From: Liolophura sinensis
Lineage: Eukaryota > Mollusca > Polyplacophora > Chitonida > Chitonidae
NCBI RefSeq assembly: GCF_032854445.1
Contig: NC_088299.1
Span: 7,790,324-7,854,323, forward strand
DNA: 64,000 nt
Reading direction: 5' to 3'
The position numbers and the translations under genes were made by a program. This document shows, piece after piece, positions 13,075 through 24,165 of this stretch. Each line of letters starts with the position of its first letter. Positions within the stretch are counted from its first letter, which is position 1. Under the pieces are notes generated by a model that made no database searches, was not told the DNA's origin, and saw only the letters and a list, made by a program, of their open reading frames with translations.

Positions 13075-13720
13075 ATGTATTATACATTTTGTTGATCTTG
13101 CGTGGATAATATCCATGGACAGTTGCATTTGCTTTTTGAGACAACAGGACACCCTGCACAGTGCACTGGGAAAAAAAAACACTTCCAGTGGAAAACATAT
13201 GGGTTAAGTATTCCTATATAAAACTGCAGCTGAGCCAACAGAAAATAGTTCCTATCCATAGCTCCATAGCTCATCCACGTGTCATCTCAAAAGAAGGCGT
13301 TTTTGTCAATTAACCAATTAAACCTACATACGCTTTTTAATTACCTTTGCCTTTAGTTTACTTTTATCCTTAAAATTTTTTTCAACAGCATGACCAGAAG
13401 AGACCTTAATGTAATAGACGAGTGAGGGGTTCGCGGTAAATGAGCAGGTATCGTCCTCTTGGGATTAATTAACAGTAGTCCGATACTGCCCCGAACTGCT
13501 CAGATCTCGCTACAGGGATTTCTCTTTGTCCTGTGGAACTGTATATGGCAGTTCTCATGAGACAGATATGATCTGGATGCCTTGCAATCTGTCCATTCCA
13601 CAAACATCAGTGACACAATAGCATCAGTGATGGTCTCGTCCCAGATAACACCACAGAAGTATCTAACAACCTTGTTGGAAGAGTTCACAATAATCGAAAG
13701 GACCTGGTACTGTAAGACGG
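13075..13720 (+). repeat. Degenerate ~1 kb repeat unit, copy 6 (3' truncated)
   Basis: Contains CATGAGACAGATATGATCTG and GATGGTCTCGTCCCAGATAA, and stops in the ATAATCGAAA region. Confidence 0.7.
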
Positions 13721-14169
13721 AGAAACGGCCCCAGAGGAGTACGATAAGAAAGTGAAAATTTCAAAATCCAATCACAGTCCTATAAATTTCAAAATCAGCA
13801 GTATAAAACTAAAAAAAATATTTATAAATGCCGTAAGAGATGGTTGCTCAGTAATAACTTGGCAAGAATGCACTCTCGCTCAAAGACGCCAATTTTTCGT
13901 TCAAACAAGGCACTGTGTCTTTAATTTACAATACGAAGATCAACCTTAACCCCCAAAATATCTTTACTGAATGTTTCATGTGCGTTCTGGTTAACGTTGG
14001 CCTTCATGTGTAAAAAGTAAATTTTATAATGAGATCAGATTTGTCAAATTTTGGCAAGTTTAAAATTCGTTTTTATGCCATAATTTGTCAGGCATCCTTC
14101 ATAGTAAAGTGAACTAACTAAGTTACTATGTAGAACAGCTTGCATTTCGGGAAAGATTTCAAATCGTTG

Positions 14170-14238
14170 TTGGTTGTTTTCTTTGGTTTTGTTTTGTTTT
14201 TTTGTTTTGTTTTTGTTTTGTTTTGTTTTGTTTTTTTT
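14170..14238. repeat. GTTTT-rich low-complexity run
   Basis: Repeated GTTTTGTTTTGTTTTGTTTT with a few T insertions. Confidence 0.95.
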
Positions 14239-14807
14239 GGCAACATGCATTTTGTGCGAGATAAGAGATAGGCTGCCATGCATTAAATAAGCATTATCAT
14301 GAACTAGAAGGGATAAGTGTTAAGTTATGGTATTACGTAACGTGTGTCAACTGTAGTGAAATCATACGTGAATCCTTGTTGAGGGCACATGTGGTCCTTT
14401 AGCTATTATTAACTTTAACATGTTATGCGTAGCGGAAGTATATATATGGCTGAACATGTGTTATATAGGTATTTAAATGATTGGTGCATAACTGCATAAA
14501 GTTACTTTTGTGGTGCAGTGATTTTCTCCACTCTGTAGTCTCCGATACAAAAAAAGATATTTCAGTGCGACTAGAGCGTTCTAACATTTTTCGATTGTAT
14601 GACCCATACATTTCTTCAGTGTACGTTTGGACCTTCATAAGTTGCATGCTTGCCATATTACAGGAAAAGAAAAGCAAAACAGAAATGAAAAAGAAGTAGC
14701 CTCACGAGTGTGTCAGAAGCTGTCACTCACAGCTATAGTCAGTTTCGCTTCTTGAGGTGTACGCTTTCTTGCACTGAGGCCGATTCCCCGCCTTACCATA
14801 TCAGGGT

Positions 14808-16330
14808 TTGTTATCACATGAATAAATCTTTCTGCTTTGCTCGTGCTTGGTTCGGTACAGGGAACTACTGTAGCGCCACACGTTTACCACCTGTAGTTTG
14901 ACTGTCTCGATGTGACTAGGCAATACTGAGGGTGTTGAACGTTTGCCAATATGCCAGCTTGAACCATGGTCCGTTGTCTTTGTTCTGGATCTACATACAC
15001 ATAAGAACAAATCTGATTTATCATGCTCTGTCAGACAGTCTATTCAGTTTGTGCGACAATTTAATTTCCCTTTCTCTGTTTGCACTGTTTTAATGTTACT
15101 GTATGTTGAATGTGATGACAATTTCAATAATTCTAGATCAATGATTTCTAATACATTTCAATTAACATCACTGCATTTTTTCTACCTAATTCGGCTTAGC
15201 CATGGTGCAACGTTTTCACCCAGGTGGAAACCAAAGAAAAAGTTACAAAAGTTAAGAAAAAATGGAAAATGTCGTATATGGGCCACCGTATATAACTCAT
15301 GTACAATGATCAAGAGAGAGGGTTTTTTGTCAATTGGACAACCAAAGGTTTTAGTTTAATTTTATCTTTAACCTTTGTCACCTGAACAGAAGACATCTTT
15401 AACTGACGGACGACTGTGTTGTCGACAGTAAATTAAGCCCCAATCTGATTGGTCAAAAGTCTTTGATTTCCTGTGATGAATAGTTACTAAGTCTAAATTT
15501 TAACTAAAAATGGACTATTTTGTCAAGAAATCAGACATATTAGAGGGACTCAGGAGGACAACTGAGTTGTACGCAGTGATCTCCAGGGCCAAATCTCGAC
15601 TTGTTCATTAATAAACTGGTTAATCACAGATCTTATTTTTAATTATCAGTAATCCAATACTACTCCGGATTTTACAAATTTCAGTACTTGGATTCTCTCT
15701 ATTTGGCAGTTTCCCGTGAGACAAATATGCTCTGCAAACTTCGCAATCCATCCATACTATAAACATCAGGGATTGAATCAGTGATGGTCCCATCCTAGAT
15801 AATATCCCAGACGTAGGCCTACCTATCTGCCCTAGTGGAAGAGTTAATAATCGAAATTTATGACTTAAATACCTCTTCTAATCCCTTTGTTCCTGGTTCG
15901 GGCGACCACCCCCTGTAGTTTGGCTGTCTGGATTGAACTAGTAAAGCTAATGGTGTGGGCCGTTTGGCACTCTACCAACCTGATTCATTGTCTGTTGCCT
16001 TTGATCTGAAATACACCACGTGCAAAGGCGGAACCTGATTTGTTAGGCTCTGTCGGACATGTTATATCCATGATTTGGACGACATACGCCTAGGCGTCAA
16101 ACCAGACATTCGTTTACCAGCCGTCGACCAAGATGGACGTTCTGGGTTAATAAAAGGTCCCCATTCCTTAAACAGCGTTTAAAACAAACAACCAAAGAAT
16201 TAAGAAAGTATATGAAGTTAAGACGGATTTAGACAAAAGAAGCAGTCAACAGTTTTCAGTTATGATGGAAAGAATGTTATAGACGTATGAATTAAATCAG
16301 CATCCAAAAGTCGTCGATAATATGTATCAC
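14808..16330 (+). repeat. Degenerate ~1 kb repeat unit, copies 7-8 (interrupted)
   Basis: 14808-15065 matches the unit's 3' third (CTACTGTAGCGCCACACGTT). The unit restarts at about 15305 (GAACAGAAGACATCTTTAAC) and runs to about 16330, with an unrelated insert near 15440-15540. Confidence 0.65.
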
Positions 16331-16439
16331 AGCTGCACCTTGGTTGTACCTGTGCATAGATCCAAAGTGGCGGCCTAACTGTAGACGATAAAATCATCTT
16401 GTTCATCTTTCAGTATTATTCATTTCGTTCATCTTACGT

Positions 16440-17500
16440 GGCTTATAACCATAAACAGTTAATTGCACCCAGCACTGTGCACTGGAAAATCCGTTGCCAG
16501 TTGCAAACTAATCGCTTAAACATTCCCATGTAATATTGCAGCTGAGTGAAAAAGGAACGGTTTCAACCTATAACCTTATAGCTCATCCACTAGACATCTC
16601 AAGAGAGACTATTTTTGGCCAATTGGCCAACAAACCCTACACGCGTTTCTTGATTACCATATTCTTTTGTTGATTGCCATTTTTAAGGTTTTCTCCACCT
16701 GAGTAGAACACCCCTTTTTCTGACGAACGACTGAGTTGTTCACGGCAAATTATCAGCAGGTGTCGGTTCCTAGGGCTTAACCTCTATCCGTTCATCCCCA
16801 ATCTGGATTATCACAGATCACAAGGGTTAATTAGCAGTAATCCAATATTGCTCCGGGTTTTCCCGAACTTGCTACTGTGAGTTTTGTGCTTTCTCTGGAA
16901 CTGTAGCTGGCAGTTCTCATGAGACAGACAGGCTCCGGAATTCTCACCATCTTTCCATACAACAACTATTACCGATGTGAATAACAATATCATCAGTGAT
17001 GGTCTCATCCCGGATAACACCCCAGGCCTATCTAACTGCCTTGGTGGAGTTGCTCACATTAATCGAAATTTATCAACTGACCAACTCTTTCTGCTCTGAC
17101 TGTGAGAGACACTGCTACAGAGTCAGACGTTTGCCGCCTGTAGTTTTGCTGCCTCAGTGGGACTAGGAAACCGGAAGGTGTTGAACGTTTGCCAGAATAC
17201 TAAACTGACTCATTGTCCCTATGTTCCTTTGTGATCAAATGCAAACACAAATTCTGATTTATGTGGATTTGTCAGACAGCCCATTTTATTTGGAGTGCAG
17301 TAGACCAGAAAATGCTATATACATTACCTGCTTTGTGATATATATACATGTATTATTCATTTGATCGATCTTGCCTGGCTTACATTTACGGATCGTTCAT
17401 TACAGCACCTGCTTTATGCTGGCACCCAGCATGGTGGATTAGAAAATCGGCCGTCATTCACAAACTTATCGGTTAAAATTTTCTCCATAAAGTTGCAGTT
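16440..17500 (+). repeat. Degenerate ~1 kb repeat unit, copies 9-10
   Basis: A full copy carries GAGTTGTTCACGGCAAATTA and TCATGAGACAGACAGGCTCC. A second start (CAAACTTATCGGTTAAAATT) at about 17460 is broken off where reverse-transcriptase-like sequence begins. Confidence 0.68.
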
Positions 17501-17569
17501 GAGTCAACAAGGATGACCATGAGATGTTTCCCTGTTCATCGAGTTTCTCATTTATAACGTCTATTTGAA

Positions 17570-18200
17570 ATTCAGGGAAAACATATGTCAACAGTGTGTA
17601 TGTAGTCCGGTGGGTTCCAGTTGTGTTCCCCTTTTGGCTGACCTATACCTGTTCTTGTATGAATACGACTGTGTACGGAGACTATTAGGAATAACGCTCA
17701 CCAGACCCGATCTTTCTCATTCACTAAACAATATATGATGATCTTGATGAACTTCCGGCTTTAAACAATCAATATATAACAAAGGCTGTGGAAGAGATTT
17801 ATCCGCCTTCGCAGGATTTGAAGACATTACAGCTTATCTCGACATATATTTGTAGAAAGACCAAAACGGTTTCATCTCTCGCAGACTTTACGACAGGTAT
17901 GGTTTGAATTCGACATAGTACATTATCCTTACTTGGGCAGCAATGTACCGAAGGGTCCTGCACATGACGTGTACATATCTCGCTTTGTAGCATTTGTTAG
18001 ATCCTCTGTGTTGTGTCACGACTTCAGTCAATGTCACAAATTATGACTACAAAAACTAGTCTGTGAAGGTTATTCTATCAAACGGCTTCATTCCAAATTT
18101 CTTATGTTTTACCATGAGTATATTTCTCTTGTAAGTAAAAATACTGACAAACTGTCCAAAGCCTCTGGCGCATTGCTTTACGATTGTGTCTAATTCCGCT
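17570..18200 (+). pseudogene. Decayed retroelement reverse-transcriptase fragment
   Basis: Readable pieces in shifting frames resemble the C-terminal half of a retrotransposon reverse transcriptase: a CSPFG-like stretch near 17620, IYPPSQDLK near 17800, LYD near 17887, and YPYLGSNVPKGPAHDVYISR from about 17914. The last piece continues with a single stop to about 18145. Several frameshifts and stops show it is dead. The class (Penelope-like or another non-LTR group) cannot be settled by eye. Confidence 0.65.
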
Positions 18201-18369
18201 TACCCGGGGTATAGGGGTTTGGCATTCTTCGTGCTGAATTAGATTACCACTGAATATATTAATAGTCGCAATTAAAGCGCAACTGAGACACGTATTTTAT
18301 TATCGACCACGTATGTACTAGCATAGTACACGATCTGAAAACTGATTTCACTCATTCGCCAAAAACATA

Positions 18370-18500
18370 CCTTGTGTCTTTCCAGCATCATTAAAACTGT
18401 TGACTGCTTCTCTTTGGATGATTCCGTCCTAATTTCGTACTTCATATACTTCTTAGTTCTCTGGTAGTTTGTGTTAAACATCGCTTTGGGAGTTGGCTCT
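18370..18500 (-). repeat. Inverted fragment of the ~1 kb unit
   Basis: Its inverse complement gives TAAGAAGTATATGAAGT and AGAGAAGCAGTCAACAGTTT, the 3' end of the array unit. It is the only copy in opposite orientation and is followed by a fragment of the 4.1 kb element. Confidence 0.7.
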
Positions 18501-18639
18501 GCGGTTATTGATATAGAACGTTCATCTTCGTTGACTGTTGGTATACGAATGTCTATTTCGACGCATAAGCTCTATCCAACAGACATTCATATACAACTAG
18601 TTTTTGAATTATGCGTGTCGAAAGGAAGGTGATGCAGTA

Positions 18640-18765
18640 TAAAACTATGAATTATAAAAAGTACTCAAATTGCATATTCATGGAAATAACATTGATGTCT
18701 TACATCAATCAGTGTGTAGAGTCTGTGGTGTTACATGTCACTGATTATAGGCAATTGGTTTGGCA
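18640..18765 (-). repeat. Fragment related to the 4.1 kb inverted-repeat element
   Basis: ATGAATTATAAAAAGTA followed by GTGTAGAG..CTGTGGTGTTACATGTCACTGA mirrors the inverse complement of 4140-4260, but without tandem copies. It shows the single-copy state from which the 36-bp array could have grown. Confidence 0.65.
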
Positions 18766-20605
18766 CTGCTTTGGTTTCTTACGCATGCTAAGACCGAATC
18801 TGATTTATTACATTCTAACAGGCACTCTAATTTATTTATACAATCTATGTTTATTTTCTTAATAAAATACTACCCTTATTATATACTTTATGAAACAGAA
18901 TCTGTAAAACTCACATTGGATCGTCTCATTAAATTGTCGTAGACATGTGAGCAATTAAACAAAAAAACACGCCAATTACCACAGCAAGATATCAAAAAGT
19001 GGGGAAAGCTAGAAACAACTAGCGGAGCAAACACCATCATAACTAAATACAGCCAAACACTAAATACTGTAGGCTTGTTTTAAGCTAGCCAATAGAAGAC
19101 GTTTCCATTACTACAAAACTCCATTATAGTGGAGATGCTAGTAAAACTATAGCATGGGAAGGAAATTTGTTAGCACTTGTTTAAAACCGGACGCCAACAG
19201 TTATTCTGTAGACTTCCTGTATTGACAATAATAGTATCATGGTTTTCTTACGAAACAAAACATAACTTGTATAATAACAGAGTAAAACTGCTGCAAACGT
19301 TTTCCGAAAACATTAGGAAAATTGCTTTAAAATTCTTCTAAAAAAACGTACGATTTGAAACTATCAGGCTATGTGTTCTTGGCAAAGCTATTTCAGAAGT
19401 GCTCTCTACTAAAAAAGACATTCTAATTCTCTACACCTTTCATTGTTGCCGTAAACTGGACAAAATACTACTTTCACTATCACAAAATGGACATTAATAG
19501 GATTTTCTTTGATTTTCTTTCTTTGATTCCTTGTGGTGAAGAATAAGTGCTTGAATTATTTCTTTTGGATTGTGATGTAAAACAATCCTGACGATGCTAA
19601 TTAGGAACTGTTACCTTCAGATAACGGAATAAAACCACTAAGAGTTGTATTCGAACCAATGACCTCTGATGAAATGAATCTATGCTCTTTTACCCTGTCA
19701 AATGACTTAAGTTTGCAATCCTACCAACGCAAAAATAATAGATAGCATATGGCGTGCTTGGAAACAATTCTCCCATTAGAAAGAAGCTATCTCTTCAAAG
19801 TGGAAATGGAAGACAACAGTCCAAATCCCGTTGGGTAAAACTGTCGTTACCTGACACGGTGCCTTTTTCAAACAAATGCCGAAGTATACCTGCTGTCTTC
19901 GTTTCCAACGACTGCGTTTTCACAAGCGTCCACCGTTCACTGGCGCCGTGCTAGTCAGTGATTTTTTCCGGAGAGATATTGGCAAAACCTTAAAAGTTTG
20001 CATGATACACCTCTGGAATAATCATTTAAAGGAATTTCTGGCATGAGATCGAGTTAATGAAGCTCAGTTGGCAATTTGTGTTTCATGCTTCCAGTCTATA
20101 AATGGCGAAAACTGACAAGAGACCTGATGTTATTGGGTAGGTGTGACCATTTGCAAAGTATTACACCGTTATCGCTTGTCTGGTTTTAACCTCCATGCTG
20201 TAGTCTTTGGCGTTAATCTTTTGCTGCTCCTTTGCCTAGGCTCAAGTCAAATCAAGGTATCGCTGGACCTGTGTTTGGAGAGAGGCCATGGTTCACGGTT
20301 TTGACAAAAACTTCCAAGCCCTTAACCCCATACAGGCAAATTTGTTTTGACTTGCAGGCTACAAATTCATGGAATCTTTGTTTGAACGTGCTGGACTACG
20401 ACAGAAATCGACGATAATAGAAAAGGCAGATCGTCCATTCATCGGTTAAGTTGTCAATGCGTTATAGATCTGACTCAAATGCGGGATACGGCTTTTTTAA
20501 TTTTTTAATCATTCAGCATGACTTGATTTTAACGAAAATTCCTTATTTTGAGAAATAAGAGGTGGTATAAAATACTTAGATAACCGTGCCAACGAAGGCA
20601 TCAGG
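18766..20605. other. Unassigned intergenic DNA
   Basis: No gene or repeat family recognised up to the TATG microsatellite. Confidence 0.5.
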
Positions 20606-20637
<32 letters not shown>

Positions 20638-20815
20638 TGTATGTATGTATGTATGTATGTATGTATGTATGTATGTATGTATGTATGTATGTATGTATGT
20701 ATGTATGTGTGTGTATGTGTGTGTGTGTGGGGGGGTGCGTGCGTGCGTGCGTGCGTGCGTGTATGTATGTATGTATGTATGTATGTATGTATGTATGTAT
20801 GTATGTATGTATATA
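20606..20815. repeat. TATG microsatellite with GTGC interruption
   Basis: Long runs of TATG surround a GTGTGT, poly-G and GTGC section at 20706-20760. All three forward frames stay open here, which is an artefact. Confidence 0.97.
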
Positions 20816-20924
20816 TGCTTGGGTTTACGTCGTAGTCAACATTTTCTCAATCATATAACGACGAATAATGCGTGTATATGTACTTGTGTACATATAGGGC
20901 CTACTGTGTAATCTTGCGACAGGG

Positions 20925-21005
20925 CGAGTCCATGCCACCAGTGCTGCCGCCACTTAACTATCCTGTCAAAGACACCAGACATGACACCAGTTAAACCAGC
21001 TATGT
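20925..21005 (-). mobile_element. SINE family C fragment
   Basis: GTCCATGCCACCAGTGCTGC and GACACCAGACATGACACCAG. Confidence 0.65.
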
Positions 21006-21469
21006 TAGCTTGTTATAAACTCTCAGTCTTGAGAGTCACGCGAGGCAGGTATGACACGATCCGGATTCGAAGGCGTGAAGATCGATTCCACTTAAGGACT
21101 GGTGTTAAAAACACCAGCTGATAAAAGTAAGAGATTGACGATGAGTCAGGGCGTTAGCATTACGATGAGGCAACGTAAAGTTATCCATCCACAAATTTCT
21201 GGCATAAACAACTTACCATAAATCAGTGCCAGGATGCCAAGTAATTCTCTTCGCTTCGTGACAAATAACTCGCTTTACACATCACCGCGTCCAGTTGCGT
21301 TCAGGTGAACAACGGATATTGCATTAGCACCCGAAGCCTTCGTAGACAGCACTGTTTATTTGTTGAGACCAGCCTAGAGGTTACCCAGTATTACCAGCCT
21401 TGTTAAGACTCATAAACGCATTTAGCTTAGAGTTACAATGGATCTTTCGGAAAAACATTAGTCGCCTCC

Positions 21470-21690
21470 GAACCGCCGATGAGGTAGCAAACCATAATCT
21501 ACTTCTGACTAGTTTGGCTGCGGCTTTGATATAAGAGGTTTCTCTCTCGCTGGCGAAGAGATTTCATTTACACCGCACACTCCGTTTTCCTCCGAGTTTC
21601 AATCTAGACGCCGTCGTCAAAATAATTGCGAACACGGTCGTAGGTGTTAAACAATAATGAAATAAAGAAATAAATATTTAAATTGTTATA
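21470..21690 (+). mobile_element. Diverged SINE family A copy
   Basis: GACGCCGTCGTCAAAATAAT, ACACGGTCGTAGGTGTTAAA and AAATAAAGAAATAAA resemble the 3' half of the family. Confidence 0.5.
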
Positions 21691-21904
21691 TAAAATTGGT
21701 CAAAACGAGCTTGTATTGTTTGTAACAGTCTGAGGTTTAACGTTCAACAAACATGTCTATTTTAACGAGAAAAATTTCACATAACGTCAGAAGAAGAATT
21801 AGTAAAACGTACATTAAATACAGTTTCCGTTTTTTTTGTTGTATGCAACTTGTAAGATTACGCTCGTGATTCCGGAACATTAAAATCTGTCATTACAGTC
21901 CTTA

Positions 21905-22020
21905 GAGCCTCTTATAATTGCTTCTCCCGGGGTTCCTCCTACCATAATGCTGGTCGATGTCGTATAAGTGAAATATTTTCGAGTACGGCGTAAAACACCA
22001 ATCAAATGAAGAAATATAAC
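21905..22020 (+). mobile_element. SINE family A, 3' end only
   Basis: CATAATGCTGGTCGATGTCG, AAGTGAAATATTTTCGAGTA and CGGCGTAAAACACCAATCAA. Confidence 0.8.
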
Positions 22021-22731
22021 TGGTTCACAGACAGATGTGCAGACATATAAATAGTGTGTTGCCATTGTAATTCGGGGTCGACACTGAAAGCTCCACGCGC
22101 GTGCCTTCCCAGTGGCTCCACATCTTACAATGCCTCCAGTTTGACCTCTCACACCCCGTGGGAATGACGTGCCGTTCTCAAAGCATGGGATGTTTCTAAT
22201 TCAGAATGGCATTTAAAGGGGAAGCTTCAGCTGACCCAATTCAGTCTAAATTCGGTATCCATTTGGCTCAGTCAGATTTTAGCGTGGTTAGTCCTAATCA
22301 ACCACAAATCCCGATAACAATTACATGTTAACCATTATCGATTATTGCCTATAAGGTCTTGTCAAGAAGTCACGTAACATCGTCCTCTTCATTGAGTGGT
22401 ATGATGATTTATTTTGTAAAAAGGTTTACAACTTAAACTTATCGAACCATAAACTATATATGCTGTTACAGACTGAGGGATTACTTAGCAATTTGTCATC
22501 ATTTGGTTTTTGCTTCCACGCTGAGGAAATTATTATCAGTTTATCAGTTAGATCTTGCATTTTACGTGAGTGCTAACATACATATTTTGACTAAACCCAT
22601 AAACGTGAGCTTTGAACAATCCATTTGAATATAATCGATCATGGTTAAGCTCGTTCAGCAAGATTGTTTGATATACATTTTAGCTGGTGTGCTTATTTGG
22701 CGATGTTAGAAGCTCCAGTGTATATTTTCAC

Positions 22732-22802
22732 ATCCATCCATCCATCCATTCACGCACGCACGCGCGCGCGCGCACACGCACACGCACACGCACACACACA
22801 AA
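22732..22802. repeat. Compound ATCC / CGCA / CACA microsatellite
   Basis: CATCCATCCATCCATC, then ACGCACGCACGCGCGCGC, then CACACGCACACGCACAC. Confidence 0.95.
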
Positions 22803-23849
22803 CATATTTGAATTTTGTTATTCTAGGTCACCTTATTTTGGCCATACTGGATTTCAAGCAACCCTTTAAACATCTTCTCAGGAACTTACTGACGGTTCAT
22901 TCTAAAACATGCTAGGAAAAACTTTAAGTTATGTATATTCAATGGCCTGTCTTTTGAAAACTTTCAGATCTTAACTTCAGATTTATAATCTGCACCAAGC
23001 CGCAGTCCAAGGTACGTTTTTTTCTTGAGATTTAAACCAGTTTAATCTATCGTCAATACTTTTCTCGCTACAAATGTTTAAATGACATCACCATATGTCA
23101 GAAAAAAAAATTAAGCTCATCATTTAACCTAGATTTAGAGGGAAACTAATATGCTCTTTAACTGATCAGTCGACTGTCCATGATTTTCCACAAAGGGCTG
23201 TTTGTCTTAATCCATTCGCATCTCTGTATTGCTGTCACAATATTATTGCCATGGCACTAATTCCTCTGTGCTGAGGCGAACCTGAAAACCATCAGCGAAG
23301 ACTGCTTGGAAGCCGTAAAACTGTAGACAGTCCTATTGTTTTATATATCCTGTCAATAAAGAATCTTTACGTTGAATTGATAGCATATGCGTGTTATATT
23401 TAACAGAATAATGTTGCAATAATTATTGCGCAGAGCTGGCGTGCTAACTCCCTCGGTTGCCGGACGTGGATTGTTTTCGTTGGTTTTGGCCTGGCATTTA
23501 ATATCCAAAATGCCAAACACTGACACTTTATCGTATCAACACAATACAATTTTCTCCTAGTAAACCATGGATATCATTCGGTGGGTGTAATAAAACCGGG
23601 CTTGCAGGGTGGGTTTTTCGACATCTACTTTTTCGTGAAATTGTACATTTGTCAAATCGTATCGTCTTAACGCGGTTTATCAAGTAGACTTTTTGTCATT
23701 TCACTTGTCGAATTCGACGCGTCGTTGTGACAAATCGCGCCATGTAAACATGGCTTTACCTTGATGAACACTAAAAAGAAACACCTTTTATACCTGGTAT
23801 TACATAACTCAGAACTTCTGAGAAATGCTATATTGATATCTCAAGGATG

Positions 23850-24165
23850 ACGAAAAGCAGAAAACAAGTTCAACATACCGTAAAATAAGTTTTGCATTTA
23901 TTCAATAATGTACGACAACATATGGATCGATCCTGTCGCAATACGGACAAATACAAGGTAAAATATGCATTCCATCAAGTTTCGGCATATAACGTACTCC
24001 AGACTTTTAGAGGTTCATGGTATTTCACTTTTGTTTCAGATGACAAGAATCAGAAGACCCTTATCAGAAGATCAGAAAATAAGTTCAACATACCATAAAA
24101 TAAGTTTTGTATTTATTCAGTAATGTCCGACAGCATATGGATCAATCCTGTCGCTATATATGACA
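23850..24165. repeat. Direct duplication, ~100 bp copies about 216 bp apart
   Basis: AAGTTCAACATACCGTAAAA and ATATGGATCGATCCTGTCGC recur as AAGTTCAACATACCATAAAA and ATATGGATCAATCCTGTCGC. Confidence 0.85.

Noticed and set aside
14943-15359. 138-codon plus-strand frame
   Set aside because: It crosses the break between two array-unit copies, has no homologous frame in other copies and no recognisable domain.
20586-20911. Frames rich in M, Y, V and C
   Set aside because: Simple translation of a TATG/GTGC microsatellite.
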